A DNA stretch of 64,000 bases from assembly GCA_958299035.1 (NCBI GenBank), contig CATQJL010000316.1:23785676-23849675 (forward strand), read 5' to 3'. This DNA comes from Cylicocyclus nassatus. Lineage: Eukaryota; Nematoda; Chromadorea; Rhabditida; Strongylidae. The translations under genes and the position numbers were made by a program. Shown piece by piece: positions 11,713-23,050 of the stretch. Numbering within the stretch: position 1 is the stretch's first letter; each line of letters begins with the position of its first letter. The notes under the pieces were generated by a model. The model saw only the letters and a list, made by a program, of their open reading frames with translations. It searched no databases and had not been told where the DNA came from.

Positions 11713-12174
11713 TCAAGCTTCGTCAACCTCTTCAACTTCATCTTCAAACCATTCACTCTTTTCAATCACTGGTTTCTTAGGGATACTGTACTTTCGATGA
11801 CGCTTTTCTAAAAATCAAAAATTATTAATACCAGTGATCATATGAAGCAATGAATCACCTTTGACGGAAGAAGCATGGCTCTTTTAGGGTCAAAATGGTA
11901 AGTGCGGATGTCTGCGCTGCGAAGATACGTTCCAAAAGTATTGCTTCATCTAACAATGTAAGGAAACTCACAGTGCTCTCTCTATTGCTATTCTTGCATG
12001 ACCGCACCAAACCACTTTTGCTCCGAGAGTTTTAGAAAATTTTCAAGAGCCTTGTCCTCTCTGCTAAGAACACATTCACCACCTAGACTGCAATGCATAT
12101 GAAAGATCTCCGAGAACATGCATACCTGTATTTCGCTTTTGTTCATCCTGGGGTCCGCGCAAGTTCGTCGACAT
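11713..12174 (-). CDS. Small four-exon gene of unknown function, frame disturbed
   Basis: I do not recognise the product. Candidate exons on the minus strand are 12174-12126 (starting MSTNLRGPQDEQKRNT), 12082-11972, 11916-11859 (ADIRTYHFDPKRAMLLPSK) and 11802-11713 (ending SEWFEDEVEEVDEA, stop). Introns of 43, 55 and about 51-56 bp have GT/AG ends. The start follows TTTCCTCTCAAG, which could be a trans-splice acceptor. A poly(A) signal AATAAA lies at about 11565. The C-terminus is strongly acidic. Two oddities exist. Exon 2 must change frame by one base near 11985 to join exon 3. Exon 4 needs an AAAAG acceptor instead of the better TTTTTAG site 5 bases upstream. It is either a decaying gene or sequence with indel errors. 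Confidence 0.45.
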
Positions 12175-12589
12175 TCAACAAACGTTAAACGTCGACATCT
12201 TGAGAGGAAACTTCAGTTCAATTCCAATGAACTACTGAAAATCAACACTTTTATAAAGAGTTTTTCACTTCAAAAAAGCCAGCATGGGAGGCGAGCATAA
12301 ACTTAACACTGCCATATGTGCACAACCCTCTTGCAAAAAACTTGCACTTACCTAGGGTGCAACAATAATGATAAGCCTTAACACCTGTGTAACAGAAGAA
12401 ATGAAAGCGAAAAAATGAGAGCTACATTGAAGTTGAGTTGAAAATGAAAGTAACGCGAAAGAACTTGCTGTGATGAAGCTCAGGATTTCAGCAGCAATAC
12501 AGAATAAACTCATTGTCAAGAATTTGACTTTGCTCTTGTTTAGACTGTGTTCGCGCTTCGGAACAAAATCGCCCCAAAATCGGTACAAA

Positions 12590-13270
12590 ACTAAATTGGT
12601 GACTCCCGCCGGTGCACCGGGTCTTGGTGCGACTACCTATTTTGTGGGCGGATCTCTTACGGTATTCAAAGTCGGGTGTCTGAGTCTAGACATGTACGCC
12701 CCTCGATTCACTCTCGTCTACCGCAAGAAGTCGTGGCGGGGACACGCCGCTGCAGCCAATGACGGCGCCGGGATGAGGGACTAGGGGAACGAACGCCGCC
12801 AGTTTGGGCAGTCTGCGCAGACCACTGCTCCGAAAGTCATGCAGTAAAATTGCAAAAGGACCAGTTGTCAAACTGGCGGCGTTCGTTCCTCTAGCCGGAT
12901 GGAGGTACCCTCTGCTACACTGGAGCGCAGGTGGAGGCTAGCGGAGCAGACTCTGCGTACCCCTCGCGTACGTGCTCTCTAATCGACCGAAGCCCTACCC
13001 TCCAGCCGCCAACTTTACAAATAGAGGTTATATCATCGATTGGCTTCACCGACGCGGACACATAGCGTGAGTGAAGGCGGTGGTGGCATGGTGCGGTTTT
13101 TTGCAAATGTCCGCGCAGGATCTCCTCTTTTAGCGGCCTATCTTCTACCCACAGCGTCTCAACGGTCGCCTTTCAGCACGATGTTCCGCTTCTGTACGGG
13201 CGAGACTAAATCAAGGGGTGGGATGTCTTTGTTTGGACTTTTAGGCGATTTTCTCGCATAGAAAACAATA
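12590..13270. repeat. Repeat region with block shared (inverted) with 15100-15210
   Basis: The block at 12627-12720 (TTTTGTGGGCGGATCTCTTA and the following GTCTGAG) matches the reverse complement of 15100-15210. A short TIR element sits at 12781-12893. The rest, to 13270, is GC-rich and no exon could be defended. Confidence 0.4.
12781..12893. mobile_element. Very short TIR element (about 113 bp)
   Basis: GGGGAACGAACGCCGCCAG at the left and CTGGCGGCGTTCGTTCCTC at the right are nearly perfect inverted repeats of about 23 bases around a 65-base core. It would fold into a hairpin. Confidence 0.6.
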
Positions 13271-14231
13271 TTTTTTGCACTCGCAAAGGGAACACTGCGC
13301 GCTATTTGACGAAGTCGTAATTTTAGAACCTGCCCATTTCCAGTGATTTGTCCTGTCTTCTTGATTTAATTGGGAATGTATTACTGAAGACTTGTACAGT
13401 TCGTCACGCTACAAAAGGTTTTGCTGAGAAATTATTGGAAGAGAAGCCATCGCTCGGCGCGTTAGATTTACAGTTGAGTTACGAGTGACTCGAAACTATG
13501 TGATAGACGCAGTGATGGAGGTTTGTCTATGACAGCCAGCCTTTCACATTGACTCTCACATTAGTTTAAAGGCATTGGCTAGACAATTTTGAGAATTGTG
13601 AAGATTGTAACTCATTCTCCAACTGTGGCGCTGCTTCACTTTTCACAGATAGATTGAAGGGTCTCGAGTGCTCTGCAGAAGCGGCGGCACCTTCGTGTGA
13701 ACAATTGGCGCAGAGAGAGAAGTGCTAGATAAACTCAGTGTTTTCCTTCGCTCATTCTTTATTTATCAGGTATGTCTCAATCGCCTAGGAGTAGAAGTAA
13801 GTTAGAAAGCAGATCTTGTTTTGACCAGCCATATCGTCGTTTGAGTTCAAGTGTACTCCCAGAACCTGCATCGCATGAAGTGCTTGTAACGTAACCTTTT
13901 CTTTCATCTCTTTCAAAAACGTTCACCGCGCCAGTAGGTATCTACAAAGTCAATAGTCATCAAAATTGGGTCTTTACTCATCTGAAATTAAAGTATTTTC
14001 ACATCGGCAGTTTATATGACAAGAACGTCAATAGGATGAAGAAACCTACTAGCGTTGTAAGAAAACGCCTTTTGATTAGAAAAAAAAGATGAAAAAAAGG
14101 GTTACGTCAAAAACACTACATGCGATGCAACTACCAGGGGGTACCTAAACTCAAATGACGATATGACCGGTCAAAACAATAAAAACTGCTCTCTAACATA
14201 ACTTTCACTTCTAGCCGATTGAGGCATACCT
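13271..14231. other. Gene-free stretch
   Basis: No exon, RNA gene or element end could be recognised in this roughly 960-base AT-rich stretch. Confidence 0.35.
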
Positions 14232-14933
14232 GATCATGGCTTATAATAAAGCGCTAAACGTCTGTCTTTTTGTGCGTGTGTGTGTTTGTCTGTCTGTCAC
14301 GAAATTCAAAGAGGCAGCTGCAGTCAAGCTATCGAGCTACAATTTTGCATAGCATACCGTACCAGCATGTAGGCCCACCATGCACAAGGACGAGCCCGTT
14401 CGTTAAGGGGGTGTTTCAAAAATTGCGCCTCAAATAGGTCCACCTAGTATTTGGCTCGCAAAATTAGGTCACAAATTCAACTTTTGGCAAGTCCTGATTT
14501 GCTTGACAAGCAAATCTGCGCTCCAAAACTTCTAGCTCAAAAAGTGCTCAAAAAGTTTGCTTTTTAGCGAAAACAGCGCCAAAAAGTAGTGATCGCGTAG
14601 AGAGTCGATTTGACAAGGTTTTACCCAAATATTTGAAAAGATTTCTGCATGGAAATGTGGCCCAGGATGACTATTATCTTTATAGCAATTATCAAGCCAA
14701 AATAAATTCAATAATCTGTTCGAATTCGTATTTATTCCTTGGCAAAAAATTTTCTTTCTCAAAATTACCGATCTTACATGGAGATGCTTCAAGAATGAAC
14801 AGTTGTTTACAATTCATTTATGATGTACAGCCTCGCGAGGTGAGTTTCAAAGTCATCATATTGGGAGTATGAATAAGGCATACGGATAACAGAGCCAGTG
14901 CGAACCTCCGCGAAGCGGAGGTGACGCACTGGT
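14232..14933 (+). mobile_element. Hairpin-ended Helitron-like element, copy 1
   Basis: The 5' end is ATCATGGCTTATAATAAAGCG, followed by a TG-rich tract and CTGTCTGTCACGAAATTC. The 3' end is a double hairpin, CCTCCGCGAAGCGGAGG inside CAGTGCG/CGCACTG, ending GCACTGGT. Copies at 19759, 21162, 26101 and 58821 share both ends. It has no coding capacity, a terminal hairpin, an internal microsatellite and (at 58821) insertion without target duplication. These recall non-autonomous Helitrons/Helentrons (DINE-1-like), but the canonical CTRR end is absent. Confidence 0.65.
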
Positions 14934-15099
14934 AAGAAATAAGCAAAGAAAACACCAAAATACGTAGAATTTCCTTTGCGGCAATTCTTCGTGAGTGCTG
15001 CCGCTTCTGCAGACGCACTATGTTTTCCGGGAAATCTACTCCACTTTTTTCTCCAGTGGGAGGGCTTGAATTCCTCCTCGTCAGTCTAAGTTTGGTGAG

Positions 15100-15210
15100 A
15101 TTTTGATATAGTACAATAGCGAGGGCACTAATTTGTTCCAGCTCAGACGTTCGGCATTGACTCTCGTAAGAGATCCGACTACAAAATGGCTATCGCACCA
15201 AATTCCGTTG
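15100..15210 (-). repeat. Inverted copy of the 12627-12720 block
   Basis: The reverse complement carries TAGTCGGATCTCTTACGAGA and GTCTGAG, matching the earlier block. Downstream, at 15440-15490, there is a G-rich purine tract. Nothing coding was recognised between 14934 and 15976. Confidence 0.45.
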
Positions 15211-15976
15211 CTCCCGTAGTCGTCGTAAGCACGTGGATCGGGAACTCGGTCTTTTTTGCGAGAAAACAGACAGATTTTGGGGTGTGGCTGAACCCAGAGT
15301 CCTGCACCAGAGGTGCGATTGGGGGAGTTGAGCACTCCAAAAGTGAGTGTGGTCCCGGCTTCCACTGGCCGTCAGATGTGAAGTGTAGTGCCGGGCAGCC
15401 ACTGTCGACCCGGGAGGGGGAAATCAAAAGTCGATGCCGACTCGGGAAAACGGGGGGGGGGAGGGGGAAAGGAGGGAGAAAGGAGCGGGGGCAACGGTCG
15501 ACGTCTTTTTTCGCAAAAACTTTTTTCTGTTCTCGGGAACTTCATGGACTTTCTCACTTACTGGTAAAATAGGGTAAGTAAGATAAACAAATGCACAAGT
15601 TTATGAAATCACTAGCTGATAGTCCCGGTCTCACCCGGGATTCTTGGTTTACCCAATATGTCATCGGCTCCCATTCGTATAGAGGCGGGTTGCAAACCTC
15701 CCTGATCTTTAGGATAAACTTGTTAAACCTCTACGTTTAAGCATTAAATTTCGTACTTTCTCGTCGAGCTTATCCTTGAAGTCACTGAAGTCCGCAGCCC
15801 GCCTCCACATGAATCTGGAAGCCAACATACTTATACTTTCTAACTTCTACATTGCGCGAAAAGCGCTTTGAGACGAACCCGCTGCATCCTGTCGGCCTTG
15901 AGATTAGAATAAACTTTACCGCCCCTGCTTACGTGCTTATATGTAAAAATGATCGGTTGTCGTAATGGCCCTTCAT

Positions 15977-16214
15977 TTTCTTAGGTTTGAGTAAACAAAT
16001 CAATAAATCGATAGAATGGCTCGGCGAATCGCCGCGGAAAGTAGCTCTAAACCACCGCCGGGGTCGAAAACATACATGTGCGAAGTTTCAGCCGGATCGG
16101 TTCAGTGGCGCGCGTTTCTATAACGAACGAACAACTAAACGAACATCCTCACAGACATTGAGTTTTATATATATACCAGTGCTTCACCTCTGCTTCGCAG
16201 AGGTTCGCACTGGC
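15977..16214 (-). mobile_element. Terminal segment of a second hairpin-bounded repeat family
   Basis: On the minus strand the hairpin CCTCTGCGAAGCAGAGG (16175-16214) is followed by TATATATATAAAACTCAA, then CACATGTATGTTTTCGACCCC, then a block ending CTATCGATTTATTGATTTG (around 15990). The same order occurs on the plus strand at 20421-20640. A diverged copy of the last block is at 56430-56510. It therefore behaves as the 5' part of a repeat whose start is the same hairpin that ends the Helitron-like elements. Confidence 0.5.
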
Positions 16215-16838
16215 ATCGTGAAGCGTGGTAAACTCACTTTCTGAGAGCTTGTCTCTCAAACATTGTTCGGTTTATTGCAACGTGACCTGCAGTTAAAAAT
16301 GAACCATACTCGCTATCTTAACCTCACATGATGTTTAGTATCGTAAATCATTCCTCACTGTAATTTCGTAACGGACAAACTCCACACGACTTTAGATTAA
16401 GCCGCTTATTATAAGTCATGATAGATTTCTCACGCAATGTAGTTGTAGGAACTCGCCGTCACCTATTGCGAGCACCCCAAAGGCCGTCACTGCCATGGAC
16501 GCCTCAGCACTCTCTATTTAGAAAACAAAGCTTCTTAATAACTTTTTAAGATTATAAGAGCTCTAACCCCCATAGCTCTCTTTAGGGCTAGCAACTTTGA
16601 CCAACAGCCTTGGTCCCAGAATGCGAACCTCATAAATCGAATGAAGGTGATTATTTTTTTGTGTGCAGAAGTGAAACATAGCTCGACTGACGGATTTTAT
16701 CGAATAAACTTCTTTTTTTATAAATAACAAACTGTGAAGGAATGAGGCCGATCCACGAAGTAACCGCCGAAAACCAGAGTTTAAAATGATAAAATTGCGA
16801 AAGATCATGGAAAACTGCAATCGTTACAAATCTGGTGT

Positions 16839-17111
16839 ATGGAAATGTCAGTAGTTGCGACTGCATATGTTTTAAGGGGTAAGTGTGTCTACCAGATGGT
16901 GAAAAAAAACGATGGATCTGGGAGTTGCGCCGACTACCAGAGTTGCAAAAAAGCCAATTTAAATTGCTTAGTGACAGCCGACATTTTAACTCCTACAAAT
17001 CTTGAGTGCGAAGGTGTTAAAAGGCAGGCCAAAAACTTCATGTTTGAGACAATTTTGGGAGAAGCGTGGACGAGTGCTTCTAATGCAATGCTTGTCGAAA
17101 GCAAGCATTAG
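16839..17111 (+). CDS. Open frame of unknown nature, cysteine-containing (doubtful)
   Basis: It is a 90-codon frame of which the middle part (GKCVYQMVKKNDG, SCADYQSCKKANLNC, then ECEGVKRQAKNF) looks more protein-like than its surroundings and has five cysteines with fairly regular spacing. No family could be named. No convincing splice partner or poly(A) signal was seen. It may be a stray exon or chance. The flanks (16215-16838 and 17112-17299) show nothing else. Confidence 0.15.
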   Translation: MEMSVVATAYVLRGKCVYQMVKKNDGSGSCADYQSCKKANLNCLVTADILTPTNLECEGVKRQAKNFMFETILGEAWTSASNAMLVESKH

Positions 17112-17299
17112 CATTAGGTAAACACTAGTGTTCCGTAGTGTTTGCAACGTGAAAACACACCAAAGGCTGAGGAGAGTTCGTTCAAGGGGATGGGCCGCGC
17201 GAGGGAGTGGGCGTGGTCCTCAAAAGTCGGCGTTTTCTGCTAGTATTTTCTTCTTTTACAGGAGGTGTACAAAAGTCGGACTTGTGCTATAGTTCTAGA

Positions 17300-18136
17300 C
17301 AGGGCCCGGTACAGATGGTTCGGGGTCAGATTGGACTTCGTTTCTGAAGCTAGAAGCAACGGGGATATCGTTTTTATAAGTTCCTGAGCGGAGTGCCAAA
17401 AAAAACGACAAACATGTCAGGTTTTAGAAGTTGAACTTGTTCTTTCGCAAGCGAATTTCAAACCCAAGACTTAAACAAACAAATGGCTTGTTTACAGCGC
17501 ACAAACAATCGCATGACGAATTTGGGCTATATGTATACAATATTACGCCAAACAATATTGCGTAAAAAGTTCCAAAAACTTATGTGCCCAAATACCCGTT
17601 CCCGAATTTGTTGGCTGGACCAAAACCAAACCAATCGGGTTGGTTTGGAGCATAAATATTGGAGGGTTCACGTAAGTTTTAGACCTATTTTTGATTTTAA
17701 CGATTAGGACGCTTAAAAATCTATCATATAGCAAAGAAATCGAATCAAACCATTGCCTCTCCTTTTGAGCCAGAAATAGTGTAAAACTACGCAGTGATAG
17801 ATGTCGCGCTCCAATCATATGCTGTGTCCTTTGAAATATGGGCTAAAAATGCATTGCCAGATTGTTGAGGGCACAGATTTGGTTGGTCTAAGAGGTTCTC
17901 AACATTCTGAACCCTAAATGGTACCATTCTCAATTTTGGAGAAATCAGAATGTTTTCTTCTGCTTTTTCGTTATATTAGATACCTCAAAATGCGCTTTTT
18001 TCGTATTTTATTGTTATGTTGATTGATGAGGTTGACATATCTTTACTGACTTTTACGTCAAGAGGGACTTCATAAGTTTTCGCGATCATGGGAGTCGTTT
18101 CCAAAATTGCTCCAGACCAACGCGTGCCGAGCCCTG
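17300..18136 (-). mobile_element. About 840-bp element, copy B (AGGGCCCGG ends)
   Basis: It is inverted relative to copy A at 10342-11190. The right end CGCGTGCCGAGCCCTGG and the left end CAGGGCCCGGTACAG are the element termini. The arms shared with copy A include GAAGCAACGGGGATATCG and GACTTTTACGTCAAGA. It is non-autonomous. Confidence 0.7.
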
Positions 18137-18480
18137 GTTCTAGATCGAGGCACTAGTACTCGGTTAATAGTATCCTAATCATAGGTTAGGAGGTTTGCCT
18201 ATCGGACTATACCCTAGCCGTGGCGATTCACTCAAAGTTTGCCAAGAGTTAGGCCCTGGCAAAAGCATAAAAAATTGGGAGTACAAGATTCAGCAGGTCA
18301 TAACTTCTTCAGAATTTTATGAATTCGGTTGCGATTTCGTAGTTCAGGATCTCCTCCTCATGAGCTTTCAGATGATGTAAATGTGTAGAGGTTCGATGTT
18401 TCTTGCGCCTTAAACTCGGGGAAAGGCGGGGGGGGGGGGACTTTTCATTGCTAATTTTCTCCTTGTTCCATTTCAGGGTG

Positions 18481-18745
18481 TTGGCTGGAGGATGCTAGAG
18501 TAATACTGTATAATTACAGTCCAGATTCTGTCATGAGATTGCCTGCGCTCTGTTAACAAGCCGTTTGTTTATCTGGATTTTGCATTTGACATGCGCGCGT
18601 TTGCGAAAGTACACGTTCAACGCGTAAAACCGAACATGCGTGCCGAATTTTTCTCAGGACTCCGTCCCGAACCCTGCAAAAACGACATTTTCTTTGCTTT
18701 TTACCTCTGAAGACAAAGTCCAGAACGATCCCAGATCATCACCAT
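18481..18745 (+). repeat. Partial copy C of the 850-bp element
   Basis: It matches 10925-11170 of copy A (GAGTAATACTGTATA, GCGCGCGTTTGCGAAAGTAC and GAACGATCCCAGATCATC-like words). Only the right third is present. Confidence 0.6.
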
Positions 18746-18799
18746 TTCTCAGTTCTAATTAGGATATAGGATACGAATCGATAGAGCAAAGAAACCTCC

Positions 18800-19610
18800 G
18801 TAAGATAACGTGTGTTCGCAGCAGCCACGCCTTGAGTCAAAGGCCAAAATTTAAGAAGTTTCAGATGCCCGAAACATTGGAAACATTTATAGCTTTGTGC
18901 AAGGAAAACTTACAAATCTTACCTCCTCATGCATAACTATACACTCCAATAACATATTCTTTGATGCCTTTGCTGTATCTGTTTGTGTCCTAGAAACTGA
19001 CAAACTAGAATTTTCAAGCTTTTAAAAAGCGATGCTGTGCTATTTCCATATAAGTAAAGCTTCAAGTCTTTAAGTGCAAGTGCAGATTTTCAGCTCCTAC
19101 GAAAGCTCAGGTTTTTTGATTTTCACATACGACTTCTCGGCAAAAAAAGCTAGATTAGTTCTTGTAAATCACTCTTTTAGGGAGCTGAAAATTTACTGCT
19201 GTATTTCACAAGGCTTGCAGTATACATTTACTAATGTGGGAACAGCGCAGCATTGCTTTTTGAAACCTAAGTTCTGAGTTTTCTCGGTATTTAGCACAGA
19301 AGCAGGGACAGCAACGGCATATATGAATGTGTTATGTGAAATGAATATGCGTGAGTAAGCGAGAAGTCTGGTTAGTTTTCTTTGACCAAAGATATAAGTG
19401 TTTCTATGTATTTGAGCATCCGAAACCTCTTGGATTTCGGTTTTTTTTAGGTGTTTTGAGGCTGGTGCGAACGTTTACATGTAATCTTACAGAGCTCCTT
19501 TAATCACCTAATGGTAAACTATCTTCTATTCAGAATTGAGAAATGTATAACTTAACGTAAGTGACTTATCGCGGTGAAAATTCAGTACTGAAAAAAATTA
19601 TGAGACAACC
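18800..19610. repeat. Diverged relative of the foldback at 39420-40340
   Basis: Shared ordered words, including GATGCTGTGC, AGGGAGCTGAAAATTTA, GTGAGTAAGCGAG and GACAACCTAA near 19600, place this stretch in the same family as the large foldback within the peptidase-gene intron. It is old and degenerate. Confidence 0.45.
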
Positions 19611-19758
19611 TAACACTCACAACTACAAATAGAGTCTTTATAAACTTCCAAAGAAATCTTGGGAAAAAGTCACAAGCTCTCTTTGGAAAACGCTGTACGT
19701 AAAAGTTCTGGACTTTCAGCTTTGCAAGTCTGTAGTGTTTATACCATCATTATCATCT

Positions 19759-20461
19759 ATCATGACTTATAATAACGTGCTAAGGGTGTTTACGTGTTTT
19801 TGTGTGTGTGCGTGTCTGTAACGAAATTCACAGAACAAGTCGCAAACAGGGTTTCAAGCCGCAATTTTTTGCACAATGCGCACTGCCACTATCCAGATTC
19901 ACCATGCCAAAGCACGAGCAGATCCAGTGAGTAGGTGCCTCAAAAATCGCACCCCAAACGGATCCGCTTAACGTCTGGCGCGCAATATTGGATCCGTATC
20001 ACCACTTATAGCAAAAGTCGTGATTATGTTGTGCAAGTGAATGTGCAAGCTATGATTTTTAGCCCAAAAATAGTGATAGAAGTTTATTACTCCACAAAAA
20101 CGGCGCTAAAGCGAATTATGCGTAAATGGTCAGTTTGCCAGGTTTTTACCTGAGGATTTAAGAAGATTTTTGCACAGAGATGTAGCTCACCGTGGATATT
20201 ATCCTTATGGCAACTACCAAACCATGAAATAATTCAAAAGTGTTCTAATTCTGCATTTGTTCTTCATCTTCCAAAGTTTCATCCACGCAAAATACCGATC
20301 TCACACGGAAAAGCTTTCGGAATGAGTAGTTGCTTACGATTCATTCGTGAAGGCGGGCATTACGCGGTATGTTTCAATGCTATGTTAAGCGGGAATGAGT
20401 ATATGGCATATAGATAGAAGAGCCAGTGCGAGCCTCTACGAAGCAGAGGTGACGCACTGGT
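19759..20461 (+). mobile_element. Hairpin-ended Helitron-like element, copy 2
   Basis: It begins ATCATGACTTATAATAACGT, has the TGTGTGTGCG tract and TGTAACGAAATTC, and ends in the CCTCTACGAAGCAGAGG hairpin with GACGCACTGGT at 20461. It is about 700 bases long, like copy 1 and the copy at 58821. A second repeat family starts immediately after it. Confidence 0.65.
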
Positions 20462-20619
20462 ATATATATAAAACTCAAAGTTTGTGCAACTCTTGACCGT
20501 ATGTTTTTTTTGTAGAATCCTTTGCGCGTGAATCGATTGAGCTGAAATTTTGCACATGTATGTTTTCTACCCCGTATATGGTTTAGGCTACTTTTTGAAG
20601 CGATTTGCTGGATCCTTCT
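20462..20619 (+). repeat. Second hairpin-bounded family, plus-strand segment
   Basis: TATATATAAAACTCAAAG, a GATTGAGCTGAAATTTTGCA block and CACATGTATGTTTTCTACCCC follow directly on the hairpin at 20421-20461. They match the minus-strand order at 15977-16175. Confidence 0.5.
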
Positions 20620-20785
20620 ATAGGCCGTCCGCGCTGCGCACGGAGAGCAACGCTGTTGCGTACAATGAAGGTAGTTCACGACTGGAAGAAGCGCAGAGAA
20701 AAACAGGCGGCGATGCACGAGGAAAGAGGAGTGAGGCGCAATACACACCTTGCGCACTCTCCGCGCCCTGCGCGGACGGCCTATA
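20620..20785. mobile_element. Short GC-rich TIR element (about 165 bp)
   Basis: TATAGGCCGTCCGCGCTGCG on the left and CCTGCGCGGACGGCCTATA on the right are inverted and continue into CGGAGAG/CTCTCCG. No coding sequence was seen. Confidence 0.65.
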
Positions 20786-21161
20786 TTGATTTACTGAATT
20801 CGGCACTTTGCAATAAAAGTAAAATCTTATCAACCACTATCATACCCCATGCACATTTTGGTGTAAACAGTAGCAGAAAAGCTAATTCTCATTTTGCGGT
20901 CAGAAAGATGCGGTACTTCCAGATGCTGCTGCTTTGAGGTAGGCACTTGCAATTAGAACGACTGTGCAGGTGGATATAGCCTGCGGGACCGGCGAAGGAA
21001 AGAGGGAGGGGGGAGGGCAGAAATGCAGCAGATGGAAGCGGGATGAAAGATGGAAAGGCGTAGGTTTTGAAACAGAACACATATTTTATGCGCCCACCCC
21101 CCTCCTTCCCCTGGCTCCGTGGCTCATGAACCGGGTAAGACCGGGTATGCCAGCCAGCAAC
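20786..21161. other. Gene-free stretch
   Basis: No exon or element end was recognised. It contains a G-rich tract (20990-21030) before the 5' end of the next Helitron-like element. Confidence 0.3.
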
Positions 21162-21188
21162 TTTTAATAACGGGCTAAAGGTTGTTTA

Positions 21189-21262
21189 CGTGTGTGTGTT
21201 GTGTGTTGTGTGTGTGTTGTGTGTGTTGTGTGTTGTGTGTGTGTTGTGTGTGTTGTGTGTGT
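21189..21262 (+). repeat. TG/TTG microsatellite, left part
   Basis: Tandem TGTGTGTTG-type units form the left part of the microsatellite of the Helitron-like host, split by the insertion at 21263. Confidence 0.8.
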
Positions 21263-21429
21263 CACAGGTGCGATAGTGTGAGAATTTTCTCACCCCTCTT
21301 CACCCCCTCTTCACCCCTGAGCCGGGACCAAGGTGACCCCCTTCACCAAAAGCCGAGAAAAAAATCAACAGTGAGGTAAGATTAAGCAAAGGAGCTATTT
21401 GTACGTGAATTGTTTATGTACAGGAATGG

Positions 21430-22010
21430 AGGAGTCTGTTGAAAAAAGTGCTTGGTGACTGGTGTGAGTAGTGATTTCTGGACATTTTGGAGTTTTTAAC
21501 ATAAAAAAATTCATAATTTCTGTAGATGAATATCTTTTACGGCGAGATGGGCACCACTAGAACCGTCTCGTCCTCCGCTTTCAGAAAGCATATAGAATAT
21601 CTGAGATCCATTCAAGAAAGTTCTGTGAAGGGTGTGCCAACTGATTTTCGGATATTTTCGAATTCTTAACGTAAAAAAATTAATAAATTTCGTAGATGAA
21701 CATCTTGTACGCGATGATGGTCACCATTGAAACCGCCTTGTCCTCCGCTTCCAGAAAATATATACTTTGCCTAGAGTCCATTGAAAAAAGTGCCTGGGTG
21801 AAGGGTGTCCTAGTGATTTTTGGAGATTTTCGACTTTTTAACATAAAACAATTCATAACTTTTATAGACGAGCATCTTGTACGCCATGATGGTCACCGTT
21901 GGAACCTTCTCGTCCTCCGCTTTCAGAAAATATATACTTTGCCTGGGGCCCATCAAAAAAAGTGCCGGGTGAAGGGTGGGTGAGACTTTTAATGGGGGTG
22001 CTCAAGTAGA
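21430..22010 (+). repeat. Tandem about 170-190-bp units in the left arm of the foldback
   Basis: Three consecutive units contain AAAGTGC...GAAGGGTG, TTAACATAAAA...TTCATAA, TAGATGAACATCTTG, CATGATGGTCACC and CGTCCTCCGCTTTCAGAAA. The unit recurs inverted at 22080-22287 and 24464-24760. Confidence 0.7.
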
Positions 22011-23050
22011 CGTCTTTTTACAATGGTAGAAAAGCCTGTACTTGAGCACTCCCATAATAAAAGTCTCACCCACCCTTCACCCCGCACTTTTTATAACGGA
22101 GCCTAGGCAGTGTGTATATTTTCTGAAAGCGGAGGACGAGTCGGTTCCAACGGTGACCATCATGGCGTACAAGATGCTCATCTACAAAAGTTATTAATTG
22201 TTTTATGTTGAAAACTCGAAAATCTCCAAAAATCACTAGGACCCCCTTCACCCAGGCACTTTTTTTTAATGGACTTTAGGCAAAGTATTAGGTTGTCCCG
22301 AAAGTTTTGTCCGTTTTTTCAACCTATCATAAAAATACGTGGAATAAAGATAGAGAAACGCTCTACACTACTCGGCGCATCTTTTCCTCCTCTTTCTAAA
22401 TGTCATGCTTCCATGCCGATTAATTTTTTGTTCACTGAGAAAACGCCGAAATTTCGAACCCATGGTTTTTACTATGTCCAAGTTTGACAATTTTTCACAA
22501 TCTTCATTTTCAACTTTTGGAAGACCTTTGATAGCCCTCAGATAGAGTAAGCAAAGGGCAATGCAATGCAATTATTTGGCATATCTAGCTGGCTTTTCAA
22601 CATTTTTAAAAATAAATTTTTCAAAAGTCTTTACTTTTGCGAAGTTCTAAAATACAGAAACGCCTCGAACACTAACAAATCATCGGATTTTGAAGCTTTC
22701 AAAAACCGATTACGATTATTCACTATTTTTACGAAGCAAATGAGCGTTTACAGCTTCGAAATATAAGATTTTGCATTCTACGTGTACACGCTGGGGTGAG
22801 GTCAAATTCAAGAATTATGGAAATTTTATCGCCAATGATCCCGCAAATTGGGGAGAAAATACACTCACTGGAAAGAGGAGGAAAAGCTGCATCGAATAAC
22901 ACCTTAGCTGTGCGCCGTTTCATGATCTCTGGCTTTTGGCATCACCAAAAGTGGAATTTGATAGCATCAAAAAATAATTCTAAAAAATTTTCAAGGCTGG
23001 CTATAGATGCCGCAAAATTGCATTATATTGCCCTTTGTTTGCTATATCTA

